A stretch of DNA of 64,000 bases from NCBI GenBank assembly GCA_913061235.1, contig CAJXTB010000010.1:186001-250000 (forward strand), written 5' to 3'. The DNA is from an uncultured Pseudomonadota bacterium (GTDB lineage Bacteria > Myxococcota_A > UBA796 > GCA-2862545). This document shows positions 33,467 through 40,306 of the stretch, piece by piece (within the stretch, counting starts at the first letter, position 1; every line of letters begins with the position of its first letter). The position numbers and the translations under genes are program-made. Below the pieces are notes generated by a model. It worked only from the letters and a program-made list of their open reading frames with translations. It was not told the origin of the DNA and did no database searches.

Positions 33467-35950
33467 ATGATTCGACCGACGACCCTGTTCCTCTCCGCCG
33501 CGGCCTTCACCGCATGCGCCACGACCCAGACGCTGGCCGAGCCGGTGGTCGCACCCGTCGCCGCCGTGGTGCCTGACTACAGCGCGTTGAGCGAGTGGCA
33601 GCAACCGGACGCCGACATCCTGCAGGTGATGCACGCGCCGCAGCTCCCGCGGGTGTGGACAGCTCCTGGCGGTGCGACCATGCTGCTCGCTGACCCCATC
33701 TTGTACCCGAGCTTGGCCGAGCTTTCCGCCCCGATGCACAAGCTGGCCGGGCTTCGTGTCAACCCCGAGCTGAACGGAATCCATGGGCGACGCGGTGCCA
33801 CTGATCCGCGGTTGTTGCACGTTGACTCTGGCGAGATGCTCACCCTCGATCTACCCGATGACGCCGAGGTCTTCTCAGTCGACTGGACGGTGGACGGCGA
33901 GCGGTTTGCTCTATCGGTTGGCCATGGCGACCACATCGGCTTGTGGGTCGGCACACCGTCGGGTGACGTGCGCAAGGTCGACGGCGTTGCGCTCAATCCA
34001 TTGCTCGGCGACGCGGTGGATTGGATGCCTGACCAGCAGCACCTGCGCATCCTCCGCGTGCCCGACCGCGGTCCCGTCCCGCCGCCGCCCGCCCGTCCGT
34101 TCGGTCCCACCATCGTCGAGAGCTCCGGGGCCACAGCGCGCTCGACCTACGAGGCACGCAACTTGCTCGAGAGCGGCTACGACGACCTGCTGTTCGAGTA
34201 CTACACCACCAGCGAACTAGTGCTCATCGACTCGGAAACGAACGAGATGACTGTACTGGGTGAGCCGCGGCCCTACGCCACGGCGTCTGCCTCGCCGAGC
34301 GGCGAGTACCTACTCGTCGAATACGTGGTTCCGCCCTGGTCTCACGAGGTGCGCTGGTCGCGCTTCGCCCATGAGATTGAGGTGTGGACCACCGATGGCG
34401 GCAACGTGACCACCGTCGCCTCCTTGCCGTTGGCCGACTCGGTCCCGACGCAGGGTGTACCCGAAGGGCCACGTAGCACCGATTGGAGCAGCACCGCGCC
34501 CGCCATGCTGTACTGGATTGAGGCGTTGGACGGTGGAGACTGGACGAACGAGGTGCCGCATCGGGACCGCATCATGCGTCTTGCAGCTCCGTTCGATGGC
34601 ACCGCAGAAGAGGTCTACAAGACTGAGCACCGCGCCTACCCACAAGGGTGGGCTGAGGAGCCTGGTAAGCAGATGCTGATGCAGTACGAGCGGTCACGGC
34701 GGTGGCTGTACGCGTCTATGTTGGACGTCAACGAGGGCACCGCGACTCCGTGGTTCGACCGGAACATCGCGGACCGGTACGGCGACCCTGGCTCGCCAAT
34801 GATGCGCCCACTGGACGATGGACACTGGGTCATGCGCCAGCACGGCGACGCCATTGTCTTTGCGGGCTCTGGTGCGACGCCTGATGGGGACCGCCCGTTT
34901 GTCGATCTGCGCAACATCGAGACCGGCGAGACCGAGCGCTTGTTCCGCAGCCCGGCTGACCGGTACGAGAGCGTGGTCGCGTTCACCGACGACGACACCT
35001 TCCTGTTCCGCTCCGAGTCCCCCATGGACGTGCCCAACTACTACCGGGCGACCCTTGGAGAGAGCGTCGAGGCCGAGGCTGGAGAGGCCACACGCGCCCA
35101 CGAGCGCGTCGCCGTCACCCCGTTCACCGACCCCACACCGCAGCTTCGCGCGATTGAAAAGCAGCTCGTCACCTACGAGCGCGACGACGGTGTGCCGCTG
35201 AGCTTCACCCTGATGCTTCCGCCCGGCCACGAGCCCGGAACCCCGCTACCCACGGTGGTCTACGCCTACCCGCGTGAGTACTCGGGCGGCGAGGTGGCCG
35301 GCCAGGTCAGCGGCTCTACTCAGCGCTTCAGCCGGTTCTTTGGCCCGAGTCACCTGTACTTTCTCCTCCGCGGCTACGCCGTTCTCGACCGCACGGCCAT
35401 GCCGATGGTCGGCGACCCAGAGACCGTGTACGACACGTTTGTGCCCCAGCTCGTCGCCGACGCCGAAGCTGCCGTCGCCAAGGCCATCGACATGGGCATT
35501 GCCGACCCCGACCGCATCGGCGTCATCGGCCACAGCCACGGGGGCCTGATGGTGGGCAACCTGCTCGCGCACACCGACCTGTTCGCCGCCGGCATCGCCA
35601 GAAGCGGCTCGTACAACAAGACCATGCAGCCCTTTGGCTACCAGTCCGAGCGCCGCTCCATGTTCGAAGCGCGCGAGGCCTACATCAACGCCTCTCCGAC
35701 CTTCTTCGCCGACCAAGTCAACGAGCCCATCCTCATCATCCACGGCGCTGACGACGCGAATCCGGGCACGCTGACCATCCAGAGCGAGGTGTTCTTCGAA
35801 GCCGTTCGCGGCTCCGGTGGCACCGCCCGCATGGTCCTGCTGCCGAACGAGGACCACGGGTACCGAGCGGAAGAGAGCATTGAGCATGTGCTGTGGGAGC
35901 AGCTGCGGTGGTTTGATGAGCATGTGAAAGGCCAAACCGCGGCCGAGTGA
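33467..35950 (+). CDS. S9-family (prolyl-oligopeptidase-type) peptidase, exported
   Basis: The ATG at 33467 starts a signal ending FTACATT (possible lipobox TAC), giving 827 aa; GAGG lies 9 nt upstream. The N-terminal half shows beta-propeller strands. The alpha/beta-hydrolase domain has the nucleophile elbow GHSHGGLMV (Ser near residue 690), the acid in HGADDANPGT (near 762) and His in NEDHGYRAEE (near 795), all in canonical order. The family hydrolyses peptides, often dipeptidyl- or acylaminoacyl-substrates. The specific substrate is unknown. It ends 26 bp before the convergent blh gene. Confidence 0.9.
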   Translation: MIRPTTLFLSAAAFTACATTQTLAEPVVAPVAAVVPDYSALSEWQQPDADILQVMHAPQLPRVWTAPGGATMLLADPILYPSLAELSAPMHKLAGLRVNPELNGIHGRRGATDPRLLHVDSGEMLTLDLPDDAEVFSVDWTVDGERFALSVGHGDHIGLWVGTPSGDVRKVDGVALNPLLGDAVDWMPDQQHLRILRVPDRGPVPPPPARPFGPTIVESSGATARSTYEARNLLESGYDDLLFEYYTTSELVLIDSETNEMTVLGEPRPYATASASPSGEYLLVEYVVPPWSHEVRWSRFAHEIEVWTTDGGNVTTVASLPLADSVPTQGVPEGPRSTDWSSTAPAMLYWIEALDGGDWTNEVPHRDRIMRLAAPFDGTAEEVYKTEHRAYPQGWAEEPGKQMLMQYERSRRWLYASMLDVNEGTATPWFDRNIADRYGDPGSPMMRPLDDGHWVMRQHGDAIVFAGSGATPDGDRPFVDLRNIETGETERLFRSPADRYESVVAFTDDDTFLFRSESPMDVPNYYRATLGESVEAEAGEATRAHERVAVTPFTDPTPQLRAIEKQLVTYERDDGVPLSFTLMLPPGHEPGTPLPTVVYAYPREYSGGEVAGQVSGSTQRFSRFFGPSHLYFLLRGYAVLDRTAMPMVGDPETVYDTFVPQLVADAEAAVAKAIDMGIADPDRIGVIGHSHGGLMVGNLLAHTDLFAAGIARSGSYNKTMQPFGYQSERRSMFEAREAYINASPTFFADQVNEPILIIHGADDANPGTLTIQSEVFFEAVRGSGGTARMVLLPNEDHGYRAEESIEHVLWEQLRWFDEHVKGQTAAE

Positions 35951-35975
35951 GCGGCGCACGTCCGCAGCTTGGGCG

Positions 35976-36890
35976 TCAGTGGGTCGCCGGTGCGGCTTCA
36001 AGGTGCAGGTTTGGTTTGCTCAAGGTCAGGTGCACAACCAGTGCATGGGGCACGGTCAGCGCAGCGATGGCTAGGACGGTCAGGCGGGGCCAGTCGCCGG
36101 GGTCGACAAACAGCGCCCCGAAGGCGATTCCCGCGCCGCTGACGAGGGTCCGGGGAAGTGCTGCGCGGACGAGTGCCGGCAGCGCGGCAACGGACGCGAC
36201 GTCTTTGCGGATGGCATCGAAGTGGTCCGGTGTGTGCCAAGCGATGAAGTACACGGCAAGGCCGATAGCCGGACCAGCCCCGACCATCAGCACAGCTAAG
36301 GCAAGTGCATCTACGCTCGACAGGAGCAGCCGTCGGCCCCAGCCCATTGCGAAGGCGAGCGCGGCGATATGGAGTAGCGCAAGCGCAAACATCCAGACGG
36401 GGGAGCCGGTCGCAGGCACGGGAATTCGAGTCTGCGCGGTCAAGAGCGGCTCGAGAAACTCTGGGGCGACAAGCAAGGGGCCAAACACAATGAGCGCGCC
36501 GCGAGTCATCACCACTGGAGTGGTGCGCTCCGACCGAGGGATGTGCAGGACGTCAGACTCTCCGAAGTGCCAGGCTGCAGCGGCCAAGAAGGCGAAGAGT
36601 CCAGCGACGGGCGCGAGCAGCCAGACTGCCACAACGGCCGCGGTCGTTGCGAGATAGCCTAGGTGGAAGTTGACCTGTTCGGCGACGGTCTGCCCGCTGC
36701 GCCAAGTCTGCGCCAGGAGGTGGTCGAGGGCGCCGTGAGGGAGTCCGACCAGTAAGCTGGCCATGACCAGGATGGCTCCCCATCGGCCGGGCTCCCATCC
36801 GCCAGCGGCGACGGCCATCCCACAACCGGCGACTGCGCCTGCACGTAGCAGCCGAACATGTGCGGAAAGTCCAACCGGGTGCTGGGTCAT
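35976..36890 (-). CDS. blh: Beta-carotene 15,15'-dioxygenase, Brp/Blh family
   Basis: 304 aa, very hydrophobic, with the family's metal-ligand motifs: GLPHGALDH (about 49-57), WHFGESD (about 107), WHTPDHF (about 219) and a C-terminal TVPHALVVH. The enzyme cleaves beta-carotene to two retinals, the chromophore of rhodopsin. Its ATG overlaps the stop of the small membrane protein upstream (36887-36890), and the rhodopsin gene lies just before that on the same strand, so retinal synthesis and the pump are probably co-transcribed. No carotenoid synthesis genes are in the window. Confidence 0.93.
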   Translation of the reverse strand: MTQHPVGLSAHVRLLRAGAVAGCGMAVAAGGWEPGRWGAILVMASLLVGLPHGALDHLLAQTWRSGQTVAEQVNFHLGYLATTAAVVAVWLLAPVAGLFAFLAAAAWHFGESDVLHIPRSERTTPVVMTRGALIVFGPLLVAPEFLEPLLTAQTRIPVPATGSPVWMFALALLHIAALAFAMGWGRRLLLSSVDALALAVLMVGAGPAIGLAVYFIAWHTPDHFDAIRKDVASVAALPALVRAALPRTLVSGAGIAFGALFVDPGDWPRLTVLAIAALTVPHALVVHLTLSKPNLHLEAAPATH

Positions 36891-37099
36891 TCGGTGTCTC
36901 GAACCCGCGTCATCACCCAGCCAACGGTCGCAAAGGCGATGCTGATGCCGAGGATGCCGCGCTGGTCGATGAAGCCAAGGTCGACGTCGACCAGCAGCGT
37001 TGCGACGAACATTGCCGCCGCTAGGACACCCATGCCGGCAATGGCGTAGCCGGTGGTGTGGTAGTGGCCGGCGGGACTGTCAGAGGGCTGATGGTTCAT
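36887..37099 (-). CDS. Small two-helix membrane protein between rhodopsin and blh
   Basis: The start at 37099 gives 70 aa (MNHQPSDSPAGHYHTTGYAI); the frame back to 37132 lies in the rhodopsin-orf intergenic region. Two predicted membrane helices (YAIAGMGVLAAAMFVATLLV and GILGISIAFATVGWVMTRV) are joined by a short polar loop. I do not recognise a family. Its position between rhodopsin and blh, overlapping the latter by 4 bp, suggests a role in the phototrophy unit, e.g. pump or Blh assembly (inference). Confidence 0.65.
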   Translation of the reverse strand: MNHQPSDSPAGHYHTTGYAIAGMGVLAAAMFVATLLVDVDLGFIDQRGILGISIAFATVGWVMTRVRDTE

Positions 37100-37143
37100 G
37101 GGAGGCTCGCAAAAAATGGAAATGGAAGACATAGAACAGACGT

Positions 37144-37171
37144 GCCCGCAGGGAAGGTGTTCCCTGCGGGC
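37144..37171 (-). terminator. Perfect 12-bp stem-loop directly after the rhodopsin gene
   Basis: GCCCGCAGGGAA (37144-37155) and TTCCCTGCGGGC (37160-37171) pair perfectly around a 4-nt loop, starting 8 bp beyond the rhodopsin stop codon. On the minus strand it is followed by ACGTCTGTTCT rather than a run of T, so it may be a partial terminator or a 3'-end mRNA stabiliser separating rhodopsin from the downstream small gene and blh. Confidence 0.75.
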
Positions 37172-37178
37172 TTCGCAG

Positions 37179-37967
37179 CTACTTGGCGGCGACAGCGGTG
37201 TCGATGAGTTCGGCGTCGGCTTCGGCGGCCATTTTTGCGCGGGCGATGTGGTAGATCATCACACCGTATCCACACTTCGCGGTGATGTCGGCAATGCTGT
37301 AGCCGACCTGCAGAGCCACGATTGCAGTGGCACCGCCGACGCCGAGTAGCGGCATGGCGTAGGCGATGGGATAGAAGCCCCAGGTGGCCAAGAGCAGGAG
37401 CTTGGTGTTGCGCAGAAGTCCCTTTACCTCTTCATTGTTGTCTGCAGCAGCCTTCGACAGCTCAGTCCACAGCACGTACAGAATGTAGGTGAAGGGGATG
37501 GTGCTTGCGACGGCCCAGATGACGCGTGTGGCCACGTCTGCAGACACTTCGCCCGGGTAGCCGAGGCCGACCATCAGGGCTGAAGCGATGATGAGTCGTC
37601 CCATGAGTGACCCGCGACGACCCTTGGGCAGCGCGAGGACGGCGACGAGCTCGGCTACGAGCAGGGGCACGGTGAGCAGCCAGTCCACGTATCGGTACGC
37701 GTCATTGAACGGCTCGCCGCTGGCTACGTACGAGCCTGCAGCTGTGAGCTCGTATGCGGCTTCCCAGCTGTTGAAGATACGCCAGTAGTGGTACGCGGCG
37801 ATGCCGACGACCAGCGACGACATAATCATGGCGGGGCGGTACTTGGGTGTCAGCTGCTGGCGTGCCATCACGAAGAAGGCGAACGACGCAAGCATGGCTG
37901 CAATTGCCAGCGAGAGAAGGTTGTAGACCAGGTCGAATTGACCTGCTGTGAGTTCCGGAAGGGTCAT
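37179..37967 (-). CDS. Xanthorhodopsin-like light-driven proton pump
   Basis: 262 aa with seven membrane helices. Motifs: His60 (AAYHYW), proton acceptor Asp95, Thr99 and donor Glu106 (YRYVDWLLTVPLLVAEL, the DTE pattern of outward H+ pumps), and the retinal Schiff-base Lys231 (DITAKCGYG). Leu103 aligns with proteorhodopsin position 105, where Leu goes with green absorption. Overall similarity is closest to Salinibacter xanthorhodopsin (GYPGEVS, STIPF, LLLLATWGFYPIAY). The position aligned with xanthorhodopsin Gly156, which opens the fenestration for a carotenoid antenna, is Ala152. AGGAG precedes the ATG. The upstream 53 bp hold an 11-bp-spaced operator pair. Confidence 0.95.
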   Translation of the reverse strand: MTLPELTAGQFDLVYNLLSLAIAAMLASFAFFVMARQQLTPKYRPAMIMSSLVVGIAAYHYWRIFNSWEAAYELTAAGSYVASGEPFNDAYRYVDWLLTVPLLVAELVAVLALPKGRRGSLMGRLIIASALMVGLGYPGEVSADVATRVIWAVASTIPFTYILYVLWTELSKAAADNNEEVKGLLRNTKLLLLATWGFYPIAYAMPLLGVGGATAIVALQVGYSIADITAKCGYGVMIYHIARAKMAAEADAELIDTAVAAK

Positions 37968-38006
37968 GACGTGCTCCTGTTGAATACACTCTGAAGACCT
38001 AATGGA

Positions 38007-38023
38007 TGTTCAGAAGCCGTTCA
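38007..38023 (-). promoter_or_regulatory. Operator pair upstream of rhodopsin (TGTTCA/CGTTCA, 11-bp spacing)
   Basis: TGTTCA at 38007 and CGTTCA at 38018, the latter overlapping the merR stop codon. Spacing equals that of the other pairs in the island. It lies 40-56 bp before the rhodopsin start, where a promoter is expected. Confidence 0.6.
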
Positions 38024-38959
38024 ACCGAAAAGTTCAATTCCGTCCTGCGCGCACACCCGAACAATGAGCTGTTCCAGCTCTGCTCGCATCTTACCTGTCG
38101 CACGTGCAAGATCCGTGTGGAGCGCGGCATCAGCGGTGTTTTGGGACTCACATCGCTGGCTGTACAGCTCGAATTCGCGCATCGCGATGGCCAGTCCGGC
38201 GAGGTGGTTTGGGCACTCACACAGAAGATCCGGCTCAATGTTCAAGAGCTGTTCGAGTTGGACGCGATCGAACAACACGTCGGGAACATCTGGCACGCTT
38301 GGCAGGTTCACCACATCCGCCTGGGTCCGGAGGACGGCGTCGAAGACTGCGCGTCGAAGCGTGTTTCCGGGTGCCGAACCACGCACTAGGAAGGCGCCCG
38401 CTTGCTGGAGCCGCGTCTGCAGTTCACGTGGGGCAAAGTGGTATGTCACGACTGCGCGCGTGGTCTTCAGGCGCTCAAGGTGTTTGCGCAGCTCCGCAAC
38501 GGCGTCTTCGCCAAGTCCACCCAGATCGACAACCAGGACGTCGATGGTGAGACCCTCAGGTAGTTGGCCGATAGCGGAGGCCGTAGCTACGACCTCGACG
38601 CGGGTTCCCTCGCCAGACACGACCCCGCTCAATGCCGGTGCCCCTGTCGGATGCACAAGCGCCACGCGGACGAGCGTGGGACTCTGACGTTGCGTTCCGG
38701 TATGCATCTGAACCCGCTCATCTAGCTCAGCAGAAGAGAGTGCGGCCAGGTCTGCAACTCGCTCTCCGGCCTTGGAGAGGGTCGCAATGGCGGTCAGCCG
38801 GGTCACGTCGGCCTGTCCGTACAGGCGCCTACTAGACGCGTCTCGGGCCGGCTGGACAACGTCATATCGGCGTTCCCAGGTGCGGATGGTATCTGCTGGA
38901 ATTCCTGTGATCTTGGAGACGGCACCCATAGATAGGGTGTGCGTTTTGGCCTCGGACAT
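38021..38959 (-). CDS. MerR-family regulator of the CarA/LitR subgroup without a B12 site
   Basis: GAGAGG precedes tandem ATGs at 38962/38959; I chose 38959 by spacing. Residues 10-75 are a MerR HTH with the RTWERRYD-x-V-x-PAR signature typical of CarA/CarH/LitR/MlrA proteins. The middle (about 95-205) has an alternating beta-alpha pattern like the Rossmann half of B12-binding domains. I find neither the E/D-x-H-x-x-G cobalamin ligand motif nor the W-x9-EH helical bundle. The C-terminal 80 residues (CECPNHLAGLAIAMREFELYSQRC) are a conserved-looking helical domain. It probably represses the rhodopsin island; the signal is unknown. Confidence 0.85.
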   Translation of the reverse strand: MSEAKTHTLSMGAVSKITGIPADTIRTWERRYDVVQPARDASSRRLYGQADVTRLTAIATLSKAGERVADLAALSSAELDERVQMHTGTQRQSPTLVRVALVHPTGAPALSGVVSGEGTRVEVVATASAIGQLPEGLTIDVLVVDLGGLGEDAVAELRKHLERLKTTRAVVTYHFAPRELQTRLQQAGAFLVRGSAPGNTLRRAVFDAVLRTQADVVNLPSVPDVPDVLFDRVQLEQLLNIEPDLLCECPNHLAGLAIAMREFELYSQRCESQNTADAALHTDLARATGKMRAELEQLIVRVCAQDGIELFG

Positions 38960-38974
38960 CATGCCTCTCAGTGC

Positions 38975-38991
38975 TGTTCAAGAGTTGTTCG
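38975..38991 (-). promoter_or_regulatory. Operator pair next to merR start (TGTTCA/TGTTCG, 11-bp spacing)
   Basis: TGTTCA at 38975 and TGTTCG at 38986, 16 bp upstream of the merR start; suggests autoregulation. Confidence 0.6.
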
Positions 38992-39022
38992 ATGCAAGTC
39001 GATGGTCGTCCGACTGCGGGGC

Positions 39023-39039
39023 TGTTCATAATGTGTTCA
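39023..39039 (-). promoter_or_regulatory. Operator pair upstream of merR (TGTTCA x2, 11-bp spacing)
   Basis: Two perfect TGTTCA copies at 39023 and 39034 with TAATG between; the pair at 39938 has TAATC between, so the flanks are similar too. Confidence 0.65.
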
Positions 39040-39486
39040 GTCTGGGGGCGCAGCGTACCGAGACGGTGAGCGGCGGAAGTGCGCACGTCTCACCGGCGGA
39101 GCTGGACATAGCGGCGACGCTGCACACCGAACCCGTGTTGGGGTGGTCTGAGTGCTACGTCGGCGCGACCACGCTGCAACGCCGATTCCTGGGGTTGCGT
39201 CAGCATGTTCGGTGGTACGGCACTGCGTGATGTTGAAGCGCTGGGCGAGCAGCCATTTCGTCGGGCGTGTTTACACGGGGCGGTCGCACGTGGAGGCCCA
39301 CGTGGAACGAAGCTGGTTGAGACAACCGCGTGCGACTTGTCTTCGGAGGAACTGACGGGTCGTGGTCGGACAGACCCGACCGAGCCCGGCGCTCTGTTAG
39401 TGAGCGCGGCGTTCTCTCATGATTCAAGACCTGAACAGTTGGTCCGGTTGGGGGCGTAGTCGCGGGGGCAGCCGGCGAGGCGGTTT

Positions 39487-39705
39487 CTACGCCGCCGCGT
39501 TGCCAGCGATAGCTGACGATGACGCCCATTCGACATCGGTAGCGTCTCTGAATGCGAGCTCTTTGCCGCTCGCGAACCGGTTGAGACGGCGCGTCTCGGC
39601 TTTTGTATAGGCACGGTAAAACGATGCATATCCAGCAAAGAGGGCACCCATGCCGGACAGCGCCATAACTGCGGCAGCGAAGTAGAGAAGTGTGAGATCA
39701 GTCAT
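39487..39705 (-). CDS. Small membrane protein B of the light island
   Basis: 72 aa with one N-terminal membrane helix (LTLLYFAAAVMALSGMGALFAGYASFY) and a basic stretch (KAETRRLNRF) on the presumably cytoplasmic side. The start ATGA overlaps the 3' end of gene A by 8 bp, so the two are translationally coupled. No family recognised. Confidence 0.65.
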   Translation of the reverse strand: MTDLTLLYFAAAVMALSGMGALFAGYASFYRAYTKAETRRLNRFASGKELAFRDATDVEWASSSAIAGNAAA

Positions 39706-39928
39706 TGGTTGACCCTCCTGAAGTCAGTAGTGTTCCGAGGGACAGCGCGGATGGAACCCACAGGCCTACAAATAGGCCTTGTTCCTTGTTTCCACCGAAC
39801 CACAGCGCCATAGACAGCGCCAGGGACAATCCCGCTGCAATCAAGAAGAACAGCTTGGACAGCGTGACGTGGTCAATCAGGCCTGCCACTTGTTTCGATT
39901 CTGGTTGGGGCAGTGCTGTGATGGCCAT
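39698..39928 (-). CDS. Small membrane protein A of the light island
   Basis: 76 aa with two predicted helices (LSKLFFLIAAGLSLALSMALW and GLFVGLWVPSALSLGTLL) around a GGNKEQ loop. CAGGAG precedes the ATG and overlaps an operator half-site; the 5' region resembles that of the rhodopsin gene (AACAGGAG). The promoter region carries the densest operator cluster of the island. No family recognised; co-regulation with rhodopsin is the main clue to function. Confidence 0.7.
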   Translation of the reverse strand: MAITALPQPESKQVAGLIDHVTLSKLFFLIAAGLSLALSMALWFGGNKEQGLFVGLWVPSALSLGTLLTSGGSTND

Positions 39929-39937
39929 GTCGACTCC

Positions 39938-39954
39938 TGTTCATAATCAGTTCA
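39938..39954 (-). promoter_or_regulatory. Operator pair at the gene A ribosome binding site (11-bp spacing)
   Basis: TGTTCA at 39938 and AGTTCA at 39949, ending 10 bp before the start codon; binding here would block translation initiation or elongation from an upstream promoter. Confidence 0.55.
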
Positions 39955-40005
39955 ATTGATTACTCGACGAGCATATAGGAGACAAACCGTACCCGCAAGC
40001 AAAAT

Positions 40006-40047
40006 TGAACAGTATTTGAACATTTCATTTAGTTCAAATACTGTTCA
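40006..40047 (-). promoter_or_regulatory. 16-bp perfect inverted repeat made of two 11-bp-spaced half-site pairs
   Basis: TGAACAGTATTTGAAC (40006-40021) is the exact reverse complement of GTTCAAATACTGTTCA (40032-40047), separated by 10 bp. Each arm contains two half-sites 11 bp apart (40006/40017 and 40031/40042). It lies about 80-120 bp upstream of gene A. Confidence 0.8.
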
Positions 40048-40082
40048 GATCTCTGAGCTGGCCGATTCGCACGGCTAGCGCC

Positions 40083-40102
40083 CTGCATCTCATGAGATGC
40101 AG
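40083..40102. promoter_or_regulatory. Perfect 20-bp palindrome without loop
   Basis: CTGCATCTCATGAGATGCAG reads identically on both strands. With no loop it is more likely a dimer-binding site than a terminator. It lies between the light operator and the protease operator, so it could serve either side. Confidence 0.5.
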
Positions 40103-40223
40103 TGAGCGATCTAGCAACAGCCCGGTGAACATCCGAAGTGAGGCGTGCTCATTGGGCCAGGCGCTCTCGCAGCCGCTGGCCCCATCGCCAAATGGACCCG
40201 GCAACGTCCGTTGCATACACGGC

Positions 40224-40254
40224 GTCGTTTACACGGGAACGGATTGTAAACGAC
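40224..40254 (+). promoter_or_regulatory. Protease operator 1: GTCGTTTACA-N11-TGTAAACGAC
   Basis: Perfect 10-bp inverted arms at 40224-40233 and 40245-40254; the spacer contains GGAACGGAT. It ends 52 bp before the GTG of protease 1. Confidence 0.75.
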
Positions 40255-40306
40255 AGGACCTCGGGGCCCGCTGTCGCGTGACCAGTGCGGGAACCTGGAG
40301 TCACCC

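Larger units (their letters stand above)
38960..39486. other. Gene-free region upstream of merR with two operator pairs
   Basis: Over 500 bp without a convincing reading frame. The merR-proximal 80 bp hold TGTTCA-like pairs at 38975/38986 and 39023/39034. The remainder, up to the end of the 39487 gene, shows nothing I can name. Confidence 0.5.
39929..40306. other. Divergent regulatory region between light island and protease 1
   Basis: No gene. It contains the operator pair 39938-39954, the inverted-repeat operator 40006-40047, a separate perfect palindrome 40083-40102 and the protease operator 40224-40254. On the minus strand TTGCTT and CCTATAT (about 40002-39974) could be -35/-10 boxes for gene A with a long spacer. 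Confidence 0.6.

Noticed and set aside
38960-39486. Several 60-150 codon frames on both strands upstream of merR
   Set aside because: None has a Shine-Dalgarno, domain or signal peptide, and Arg/Pro-rich compositions are those of antisense frames in GC-rich DNA.
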